A stretch of DNA of 11,904 bases, taken from assembly GCA_002385815.1 (NCBI GenBank), contig DGEE01000003.1, positions 455-12,358 of the forward strand, written 5' to 3'. The position numbers and the translations under genes are program-made. Shown here in pieces: positions 6,397-11,904 of the stretch. Origin of the DNA: Hungateiclostridiaceae bacterium UBA3934 (GTDB taxonomy: Bacteria > Bacillota > Clostridia > Acetivibrionales > DTU013). Position 1 is the stretch's first letter. Each line of letters starts with the position of its first letter. The notes beneath the pieces are model-generated. The model did not search any database. It was not told the DNA's origin and worked only from the letters and a program-made list of their open reading frames with translations.

Positions 6397-7698
6397 ATGC
6401 TGTATTGGAACCAGTCGCGTGAATGCATGCCCAGAGAGGAGATGCAAAAGCTTCAGAATGAGCGGCTGATCAAAACTGTAAGGAGAATTTATCACAATGT
6501 CCCGTTTTACAGAGAAAAAATGCAGGAGAAGGGTATAGAGCCGGAGGATATAAAAGGCATCGAGGACCTTTCGAAGCTGCCCTTTACGTACAAGCAGGAT
6601 TTGAGAGATAATTATCCTTTCGGAACTTTTGCAGTGCCGCTTAGTGAAATCGTCAGAATCCATGCATCATCAGGAACGACCGGAAAAAAGACGGTGGTCG
6701 GCTACACGAGAAATGATCTGGAAAGATGGTCCGAGGTCATGGCAAGGACCCTGGTCAGTGCCGGTGCGACAAAAGAATCCGTGATACAGATAGCCTATGG
6801 CTATGGTCTTTTCACAGGAGGGCTTGGTACCCACTATGGTGCAGAGAAGATAGGTGCATCAGTCATTCCTGTTTCAGGTGGTAATACCAGTCTTCAGGTA
6901 CAGATAATGAAAGACTTTGGCACGACATTGCTTGCATGCACTCCGTCATATGCACTGTATATGGCAGAAGAGCTTGAGGAAGCAGGTATAAAACCCGGCG
7001 AACTGAAGTTGAAGGCAGGTGTTTTCGGGGCTGAGCCATGTTCCGAAGCCATGAGGAAAGAAATAGAAAGAAAGCTGGGCATACTGGCCATAGATATATA
7101 CGGGCTCAGCGAAGTCATAGGTCCGGGAGTCGCATCTGAGTGCATTTGCAAATGCGGGCTTCACATACAGGAGGATCATTTCATACCAGAGATAATAGAT
7201 CCTCAAACTGAAGAAGTATTGCCACCAGGGTCCGAGGGTGAGCTGGTATTCACCACCATCACAAAGGAAGGCTTGCCGTTGCTGCGTTACAGGACAAGAG
7301 ACTTGTCTTCGCTGGATTATTCTCAGTGTGAATGCGGAAGGACTCTTGTAAGAATGAGCAAGGTGACAGGACGTACTGATGACATGTTGATAATACGTGG
7401 TGTAAACGTATTCCCGAGTCAGATAGAAAGTGTTCTGCTTGAGATGGGAGAAACTGCACCCCATTATCTTATCATAGTGGACAGGGTCGCAAATCTCGAT
7501 GTCATGGAAGTATGGGTCGAAATGACGCAGACGCTGTTTTCTGATGAAGTCAAAAGAATAGAAGATCTAGAGAGGAGCATCAGGAAGAGGATAGAGGACA
7601 CTTTGGGGTTGAGTGTGCAGGTTAAGCTTGTTGAACCCAAGTCCATCGAACGCAGTCAGGGAAAAGCTAAAAGAGTGATCGATAAACGCAGGATGTGA
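6397..7698 (+). CDS. paaK: Phenylacetate-CoA ligase (AMP-forming)
   Basis: The enzyme activates an aryl acid: arylacetate + ATP + CoA gives arylacetyl-CoA + AMP + PPi. It belongs to the adenylate-forming (ANL) superfamily and is cytosolic. The 433-aa length is typical of PaaK. Visible motifs are the P-loop-like SSGTTGKK (91-98), CTPSYALYMAEE (181-192), DIYGLSEV (233-240), YRTRD (298-302) and the hinge GRTDDMLIIRGVNVFP (325-340). The C-terminal SQGKAKRVIDKR contains the Lys expected to act in adenylation. A cysteine group, Cys249, 251 and 253 with His256, and CECGR at 311-315, could bind a metal; this is inference. The ATG at 6397 has GGAGGG (6385-6390) 6 nt upstream. Position after iorAB and before an ACT gene matches a recurrent anaerobe cluster for aromatic amino acid/arylacetate metabolism. 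Exact substrate (phenyl-, hydroxyphenyl- or indoleacetate) is unknown. Confidence 0.93.
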   Translation: MLYWNQSRECMPREEMQKLQNERLIKTVRRIYHNVPFYREKMQEKGIEPEDIKGIEDLSKLPFTYKQDLRDNYPFGTFAVPLSEIVRIHASSGTTGKKTVVGYTRNDLERWSEVMARTLVSAGATKESVIQIAYGYGLFTGGLGTHYGAEKIGASVIPVSGGNTSLQVQIMKDFGTTLLACTPSYALYMAEELEEAGIKPGELKLKAGVFGAEPCSEAMRKEIERKLGILAIDIYGLSEVIGPGVASECICKCGLHIQEDHFIPEIIDPQTEEVLPPGSEGELVFTTITKEGLPLLRYRTRDLSSLDYSQCECGRTLVRMSKVTGRTDDMLIIRGVNVFPSQIESVLLEMGETAPHYLIIVDRVANLDVMEVWVEMTQTLFSDEVKRIEDLERSIRKRIEDTLGLSVQVKLVEPKSIERSQGKAKRVIDKRRM

Positions 7699-7711
7699 CA
7701 GAGCATTTAAA

Positions 7712-7734
7712 TGCAGCAAGAAATAATTGCTGCA
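7712..7734. repeat. Perfect inverted repeat between paaK and the ACT gene
   Basis: TGCAGCAA (7712-7719) and TTGCTGCA (7727-7734) form a perfect 8-bp inverted repeat around GAAATAA. No T run follows, so it is a poor terminator. Its right arm contains the candidate -35 box TTGCTG, the placement of an operator. Confidence 0.55.
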
Positions 7735-7755
7735 CTGTTCTCCGTATTGTAAAAT
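7727..7755 (+). promoter_or_regulatory. Possible promoter of the ACT-domain gene
   Basis: TTGCTG (7727-7732), a 17-nt spacer and TAAAAT (7750-7755) are promoter-like. The expected start near 7762 would fall at the edge of the ribosome binding site, leaving almost no leader, which weakens the case. Cotranscription from paaK is equally likely. Confidence 0.3.
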
Positions 7756-7761
7756 ATAAAC

Positions 7762-7767
7762 GGGAGG
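7762..7767 (+). promoter_or_regulatory. Ribosome binding site fixing the start at 7776
   Basis: GGGAGG lies 8 nt before the ATG at 7776. The frame stays open upstream to about 7695, but that stretch holds the inverted repeat and has no such site. Confidence 0.7.
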
Positions 7768-7775
7768 TAAGAACG

Positions 7776-8207
7776 ATGTTTGTAAAGCAGATATCCATTT
7801 TTCTGGAAAACAAATCCGGACGGCTTGCTGAAGTCACGTCTATATTGGGTGACAATGGAATAGACATCAGTGCTTTGTCAATAGCGGACACGACGAATTT
7901 TGGCATCCTGAGGCTTATCGTGAACAACCCTGATAAGGCGGAAGAAGTATTGCAAAGCAACGGTTTCACAACGAGCGTGACCTCTGTCATAGCAATAGGA
8001 GTCAGGGATGAGCCAGGGGGACTGGCAGCGGCACTGAAAATCTTAAACAGTGCAGGGATAGAAATAGAATACATGTATGCCTTTGTCAGCAAAAGAGAAG
8101 ATGAAGCCCTGGTTATCCTGAAAACAGGAGAGCCCGGGAAGACGGTCGAGGCTTTGAAATCCAGCGGGATAAGCGTACTGTCGTCAGAGGAAGTGTATAA
8201 ACGCTGA
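7776..8207 (+). CDS. Tandem ACT-domain amino-acid-binding protein
   Basis: The small protein (143 aa) consists of two ACT domains and nothing else. The first (about 1-68) starts MFVKQISIFLENKSGRLAEV, with the ligand-loop motif NKSGRLAE and then LGDNGIDISALSI. The second (about 70-138) has IAIGVRDEPGGLAAALKIL with DEPGGLA as the matching loop and then AGIEIEYMYAF. ACT domains bind amino acids or related small ligands at dimer interfaces. Stand-alone ACT pairs have no catalytic part, so this is probably a sensor or a regulator of a partner enzyme in the cytosol. ACT proteins of this type often sit next to iorAB and paaK in anaerobes, which points to an aromatic amino acid or arylacid ligand; this is inference from context. 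It ends the plus-strand block before a strong hairpin. Confidence 0.9.
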   Translation: MFVKQISIFLENKSGRLAEVTSILGDNGIDISALSIADTTNFGILRLIVNNPDKAEEVLQSNGFTTSVTSVIAIGVRDEPGGLAAALKILNSAGIEIEYMYAFVSKREDEALVILKTGEPGKTVEALKSSGISVLSSEEVYKR

Positions 8208-8226
8208 GCGTACATATATTGCAATA

Positions 8227-8257
8227 ATCAAAGCCGTTCGCATTGAACGGCTTTGAT
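8227..8257. terminator. Bidirectional intrinsic terminator between converging genes
   Basis: ATCAAAGCCGTTC (8227-8239) and GAACGGCTTTGAT (8245-8257) form a perfect 13-bp stem with loop GCATT. It lies 19 nt after the ACT gene stop and 43 nt past the end of the converging gene. T runs are short on both strands, but the symmetry (AAAGCC...GGCTTT) suits termination in both directions. Confidence 0.8.
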
Positions 8258-8300
8258 CATTAATGAAAGACAAGGTAATGGTCTTCACAACAGATGAGCT

Positions 8301-10823
8301 TCAGATCCTGCCCAGGATGTATTTCTGAGTGAAGTATTTCAGCTTGCCCATGGATATCTTTATTTCGTTCAGGAACCCCGGGTTAAACTCGGTGAAAAGC
8401 TGCTTTTCCTGTTCAGTGGCATCATGCCTGCTGTATCTTGTCCTGACGAAAATGTCAGTAATATTTTTAAAACGGACTGGACTGAAAAACAATAGCTTAT
8501 CTATTCTGGCAGCGTACTGGTAAGGCGTCTCTGACGGCTTGATTCCGAAACCGGCCAAATTCAGCAAACCAATGTAATAATTATAGTGCCTGATCACCGA
8601 GCTTCCTGGCGGCATGGATGCGAATCTGAACAATCTTACTTTGCTGCGCACTGCATTGAATGCCAGCAGGAGCAAGAACAGAGAGCCGGTCACAAGGACT
8701 ACCCACAACACCACAGTACCGGGCATAGGCCGGGAACGACCTGTGAATGTTCCCGGATCCGCGTTAATCCCGGAAGTTTCTCCGCTATAGTATCTTTTCA
8801 TCATTTCCATATAGTCATCATATGCCGGATTATATCCAGGGCTGACATAGACATGCTCCTGCACGTCTGTAGCATAGAAGGCGTTCCTGAATGGCGGTGT
8901 GGGTTCGAATGGCAGCCAGCCGTAGCCTTCAAAATAGATCTCGGTCCATGCATGAGCCTGCATGTTTGTGACGACATATGTATCATATTTGCCATCCACA
9001 GGTTCAGGCGGGAGCATATAACCTTCGACGTATCTTGCGGGAAGCCCTGCGCATCTGGCAAGGACTGTCATGGCAGATGCAAAATACGAGCAATAGCCTT
9101 CCTGCTGGTCAAAAAGAAAGTAATCAACGAAATCTCTGTCTCTGGGAGTGGTACGCACGTCCAGATTATAGGCATATTTTTCTGAAACATATTTTTCTAT
9201 GGCTCTGGCCTTGTCGTAATCATTGCCTGCTGTCACGACCAACGATGCTGCCAGATCCCTTATCCGCCGTGGCAGTTCATCAGGAAGCTGCAGGTACTGT
9301 TCATATACTGCATCACTGTATTGCTTGAACTTATTGACCTTTTCATATCTTTGTACCAATTCGTTTTTGTCACGAGGTATATTCCCGGTTGCCGAAGCAA
9401 TGGACGGGGAACTGTCCGGCAAAGCCTCCATGTGATTTTCATGAGAACAGGAAGCGTATTCATCTGGTACTGCTTTATATGTTGAAGGCATAACAAGTGC
9501 TGATACCCTCATATCTGAAATGAATAAAGAAACGATATCTTTCAGATGTTCCTCATACAAACCTCTTCTGCTTTTCCTCAATGCAGCTTCAAAATCTTCT
9601 GAGCCTATGGCAGGGATATATGAGGTCATTTTATACTGGAAGTTTTTCGACAACCTGTCTTTAGATGAAAGGTCACCGGTATCACTCAGGAATGTTGTTA
9701 TATCAGCGGAAACCGGCTCGAAGGAGCTGACCTTTGACGGTATGAAAAGGGACCTTGTTCTGAGATTCAGAAATCTGACAGATATCGGGTTCACGTATAA
9801 CAAACCCTCAGGCAGTTCGTCGGTACCGGTAAGTATTTTCAAACCTTCAAGCATTTCTTCGGTATCGCTGTACAGCCTGTCGTGATCACCTTCAAGCGGA
9901 GTAAGCTCTTCAATGCTGTTGACCCATTTTGTTCCTGTATATACATCCCTTACTGCTCCTCTGAGATATGCGCGTTTGTTCGTTGTAACATACAGGACAT
10001 TTGTCCTGTCGAGCCTGACTCTGCCTCCAAGGAAATCATTGCTGTCGCCGAAGCCTGATGACGCGGAAAGAGAGAAATAATCAAAACTCTCATAGTCAAA
10101 CCTTTCCTTCAGACGGTTATAAGCAGTCAGGATCTTCTGATCCAGCCATTTCCACTGAATCGGCTTGTCACTTGCCTGTATTGAGGAAGCCATCAGGATG
10201 ATCACAATACTTAGCGGTATGCTCCAGAGCACCAATACAGAAGGCTTTACGTAATCATTCACTTCTTTCGAGCTTTTGATCTGATAAACGTGCCTGAGAT
10301 ACGACATAAGGACTGCAGCAAGGAAAATGTAGAACGAAGTAATGCTGAATACCAGATTGTATGATGCCTGTATGGCAAAAACGCTCATGCCTCCTGCAAG
10401 TATTACAAGAAATCTGAATTTTTTGACAACGAATATGAAGGACAGCACAGAAACCAGCAAGCACAATATGTTCACAGTGATAAGCTGGTACGTCGGATCC
10501 GGCACATCCGGGTACATTATGAAATCATAAAGCCAGAAAAAATAGTCATCGAAAAATTCAACCAACTCATTGAGTTTTATATGAAGCGCCACATAGACCA
10601 ATGAAGATGCAAATGCCACCCCGAACAATACAGCGGTAATGATGGCTGTGGTCCTGTTGAAAAACGCAATGAAAAGAAACACTGTCATCCCCAGTATTAT
10701 CAACAGTATCGAAAAAGGCGGGTAAGTTAGACTCATGGACGAAGTAAGAGCATATGTGATACTGAATGACACCATAGCTGCCAATAACACATCCGGCAAT
10801 TTTTCGGATATTTTTTTCAACAC
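8301..10823 (-). CDS. Membrane transglutaminase-like protein (TgpA/YebA type, DUF3488-DUF4129)
   Basis: The protein (840 aa from GTG at 10823) has the three-part TgpA layout. About six N-terminal membrane helices span residues 10-215. A large outside domain (about 216-702) contains the transglutaminase core: QQEGYCSYFASAMTVLARCAGLPARYVEGY with Cys578, AHAWTEIYFEGYGW with His624, and FEPTPPF with Glu640. A further helix (about 703-723) and a cytoplasmic C-terminal DUF4129-like region follow. Cys and His of the triad are present; the third position, often Asp in FDPTP, is Glu here. A Ser/Pro-rich polar stretch (about 440-485) enlarges the outside domain beyond the usual size of about 700 aa. 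Function in this family is largely unproven; an envelope peptide or protein crosslinking or hydrolysing role is inferred. The gene follows the DUF58 gene by 19 nt, the standard partner arrangement. The GTG start has GGGAGG 9 nt upstream. Confidence 0.87.
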   Translation of the reverse strand: MLKKISEKLPDVLLAAMVSFSITYALTSSMSLTYPPFSILLIILGMTVFLFIAFFNRTTAIITAVLFGVAFASSLVYVALHIKLNELVEFFDDYFFWLYDFIMYPDVPDPTYQLITVNILCLLVSVLSFIFVVKKFRFLVILAGGMSVFAIQASYNLVFSITSFYIFLAAVLMSYLRHVYQIKSSKEVNDYVKPSVLVLWSIPLSIVIILMASSIQASDKPIQWKWLDQKILTAYNRLKERFDYESFDYFSLSASSGFGDSNDFLGGRVRLDRTNVLYVTTNKRAYLRGAVRDVYTGTKWVNSIEELTPLEGDHDRLYSDTEEMLEGLKILTGTDELPEGLLYVNPISVRFLNLRTRSLFIPSKVSSFEPVSADITTFLSDTGDLSSKDRLSKNFQYKMTSYIPAIGSEDFEAALRKSRRGLYEEHLKDIVSLFISDMRVSALVMPSTYKAVPDEYASCSHENHMEALPDSSPSIASATGNIPRDKNELVQRYEKVNKFKQYSDAVYEQYLQLPDELPRRIRDLAASLVVTAGNDYDKARAIEKYVSEKYAYNLDVRTTPRDRDFVDYFLFDQQEGYCSYFASAMTVLARCAGLPARYVEGYMLPPEPVDGKYDTYVVTNMQAHAWTEIYFEGYGWLPFEPTPPFRNAFYATDVQEHVYVSPGYNPAYDDYMEMMKRYYSGETSGINADPGTFTGRSRPMPGTVVLWVVLVTGSLFLLLLAFNAVRSKVRLFRFASMPPGSSVIRHYNYYIGLLNLAGFGIKPSETPYQYAARIDKLLFFSPVRFKNITDIFVRTRYSRHDATEQEKQLFTEFNPGFLNEIKISMGKLKYFTQKYILGRI

Positions 10824-10832
10824 GATATCATT

Positions 10833-10838
10833 CCTCCC
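10833..10838 (-). promoter_or_regulatory. Ribosome binding site fixing the start at 10823
   Basis: On the minus strand GGGAGG (10838-10833) precedes GTG at 10823 by 9 nt and TTG at 10820 by 12 nt. A TTG at 10853 lies upstream of the site and inside the DUF58 gene. An ATG directly after the site is in another frame and meets a stop within a few codons. Confidence 0.6.
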
Positions 10839-10842
10839 GCAC

Positions 10843-11904
10843 TTAGCTTTCAAGAATCATTTTTGTGTCATCGTCTATGCCTATCCTGTAACTGTTTACG
10901 CCGATTTCAGGAAGTGAAGCAAGTATGTTTTCTATTGTCTGATCCCTGACGCCTGTTATTTTTTCAGGGGATATATATATAAGGCTCACATTATTGCCGG
11001 AGCAAGCTGTCTTGTAAAGCTGGTTGTAGAGGTCATAGCCGAGGTTTGAGGAGAATACGATAACATTTGTGCTCTTTAAGGCATTCTCGGTAAATACCTC
11101 CAGCAGATCCTCCACTGCAACTTCGTCGCTGAACTTTACTTTTGCCAGAGTTTCGTATATATCGTTGAACATAAGATGGTTCTTCGCATAGATGCTATGG
11201 AGAGTATCGCTGAAATAGACCAGTTCCACTGGTATCCACTTATAGAGGCAGTAATACAGTACTGCAACAGCAGCTTCGATCAGCTTGTCCTCGAGCATTA
11301 TGTTCTCGCCGGGGGCAAAGTTGTTCTTTCTCAGATCCAGCAGCATAAGTGTGTTGATCTCAGAAGTGCTTTGAAATTTTCTGACCATAAGCTCCTGTGT
11401 CCGTGCTGTCAGGTTCCAGTGGATCCTCTTGAGAGAATCTCCGTATTGATATTTTCTCACATCGCTCATGGTAGTCATATCTTCATCTCTGGTGTCAAGC
11501 ACCGATTGAGATTCAGACATCAGATCTGTTTCGAGATGGAACTTTTCCAGATAGATGATCCTTGGGTATACTGTGATGTATTTGGGTTCGCCTACATTGT
11601 ACCTGAGTTTTATGATCCCGAAAAAATCCTCGATTTCAACAGAATAGATCCCGATTTCATAATTCCCTCTGTAATTGCATTGAAGTTCAAATGCATAGTT
11701 CCTTCCCGAAAAAGGGCTAAGTGAGAAGCTCCTGACCTGATACTGGTTCTCGAAAATAGTGTTTGATCCATAGAACGATACCCTGAGGTAAGGGTATAAA
11801 AAGAAATCTTCATTATTTATACTGAAAATGAAATTCACCTTATCTCCTTTGGTCACAAACCTTTTGTCCAGATCCTGACCGAATTTGAACCTCAGATAAA
11901 TGAC
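10843..11904 (-). CDS. DUF58 domain protein, N-terminal part outside the window
   Basis: The frame is open to the window edge; the 353 codons seen are the C-terminal part. Upstream of an internal GTG at 11856 the frame continues in family-like sequence (LRFKFGQDLDKRFVTKGD), so that GTG is not the true start. The first part is a beta-rich domain. The DUF58 signature RKYQYGDSLKRIHWN occurs at about 150-164 of the fragment, followed by ARTQELMVRKF and a von Willebrand A-like fold starting LMLLDLRKN, which has lost the canonical DxSxS metal site. Relatives have two N-terminal membrane helices and usually lie in an operon with a MoxR AAA+ ATPase and a TgpA-like transglutaminase. The latter follows here after 19 nt, so a MoxR gene beyond 11904 is expected. 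A role in envelope assembly or stress is inferred. Confidence 0.85.
   Translation of the reverse strand, partial: VIYLRFKFGQDLDKRFVTKGDKVNFIFSINNEDFFLYPYLRVSFYGSNTIFENQYQVRSFSLSPFSGRNYAFELQCNYRGNYEIGIYSVEIEDFFGIIKLRYNVGEPKYITVYPRIIYLEKFHLETDLMSESQSVLDTRDEDMTTMSDVRKYQYGDSLKRIHWNLTARTQELMVRKFQSTSEINTLMLLDLRKNNFAPGENIMLEDKLIEAAVAVLYYCLYKWIPVELVYFSDTLHSIYAKNHLMFNDIYETLAKVKFSDEVAVEDLLEVFTENALKSTNVIVFSSNLGYDLYNQLYKTACSGNNVSLIYISPEKITGVRDQTIENILASLPEIGVNSYRIGIDDDTKMILES

Noticed and set aside
6031..6663. Minus-strand open frame (210 codons) across the end of iorB, the spacer and the start of paaK
   Set aside because: No recognisable domain, no good start signal, and it spans conserved plus-strand genes at both ends.
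7695..7775. Longer N-terminus for the ACT-domain protein
   Set aside because: The frame is open but translates to non-ACT sequence, contains the inverted repeat, and the strong ribosome binding site points to the ATG at 7776.
8586..9185. Plus-strand open frame (199 codons) opposite the transglutaminase core
   Set aside because: It lies antisense to the conserved catalytic region and its product is Cys/His/Ile-rich without any domain; a shadow frame.
1..11904. Mobile elements, CRISPR arrays, phage genes, attachment sites
   Set aside because: No transposase or integrase-like protein, no regularly spaced repeat array, and no terminal inverted repeats were seen. The tRNA genes show no partial 3' duplication elsewhere in the window that would mark an integration site.

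Overview
The window looks like chromosomal DNA of a moderate-GC, low-oxygen Gram-positive bacterium of the Clostridia type. The reasons are strong purine-rich ribosome binding sites (GGAGG-like) before most genes, tRNA genes with encoded CCA, frequent AGA/AGG and ATA codons, sigma-A-like promoters, a ferredoxin-dependent 2-oxoacid oxidoreductase, and a DUF58/transglutaminase pair of the kind common in Firmicutes. The organism is inferred; no marker gene here fixes a genus.

Layout. Positions 1-126 hold two minus-strand tRNA genes: tRNA-Met(CAT), then the 5' part of tRNA-Tyr(GTA), which is cut by the window edge. A near-consensus promoter precedes them. Diverging from them is a beta-CASP metallo-beta-lactamase-fold protein (276-1916), a likely RNA-processing nuclease. 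Next come a sodium:solute symporter (2051-3553) with a good terminator, then a promoter and the pair iorA-iorB (3840-6162) for indolepyruvate (arylpyruvate):ferredoxin oxidoreductase. A 234-nt spacer that looks like a structured RNA leader follows, then paaK (phenylacetate-CoA ligase, 6397-7698) and a small two-ACT-domain protein (7776-8207). A perfect 13-bp hairpin at 8227-8257 separates this plus-strand block from a converging minus-strand pair: a membrane transglutaminase-like protein (8301-10823) and, upstream of it, a DUF58 protein (10843 to beyond 11904).

How the genes may work together. IorAB joins arylpyruvates and arylacetyl-CoA through ferredoxin. PaaK joins free arylacetates and arylacetyl-CoA at the cost of ATP to AMP. 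The ACT protein probably senses an amino acid. Together they form an aromatic amino acid/arylacetate module that could run as fermentation or, with PaaK activating the acid, as salvage of arylacetates into aromatic amino acids. The symporter upstream may bring in a substrate, but it has its own terminator and its substrate cannot be read from sequence. The DUF58 and transglutaminase pair is a separate cell-envelope unit.

The least explained part is the iorB-paaK spacer. It carries a 12-nt direct repeat exactly 60 nt apart, each copy followed by two adjoining hairpins and a TAAA. Downstream, a short segment has two mutually exclusive pairings, one of which would cover the paaK ribosome binding site.
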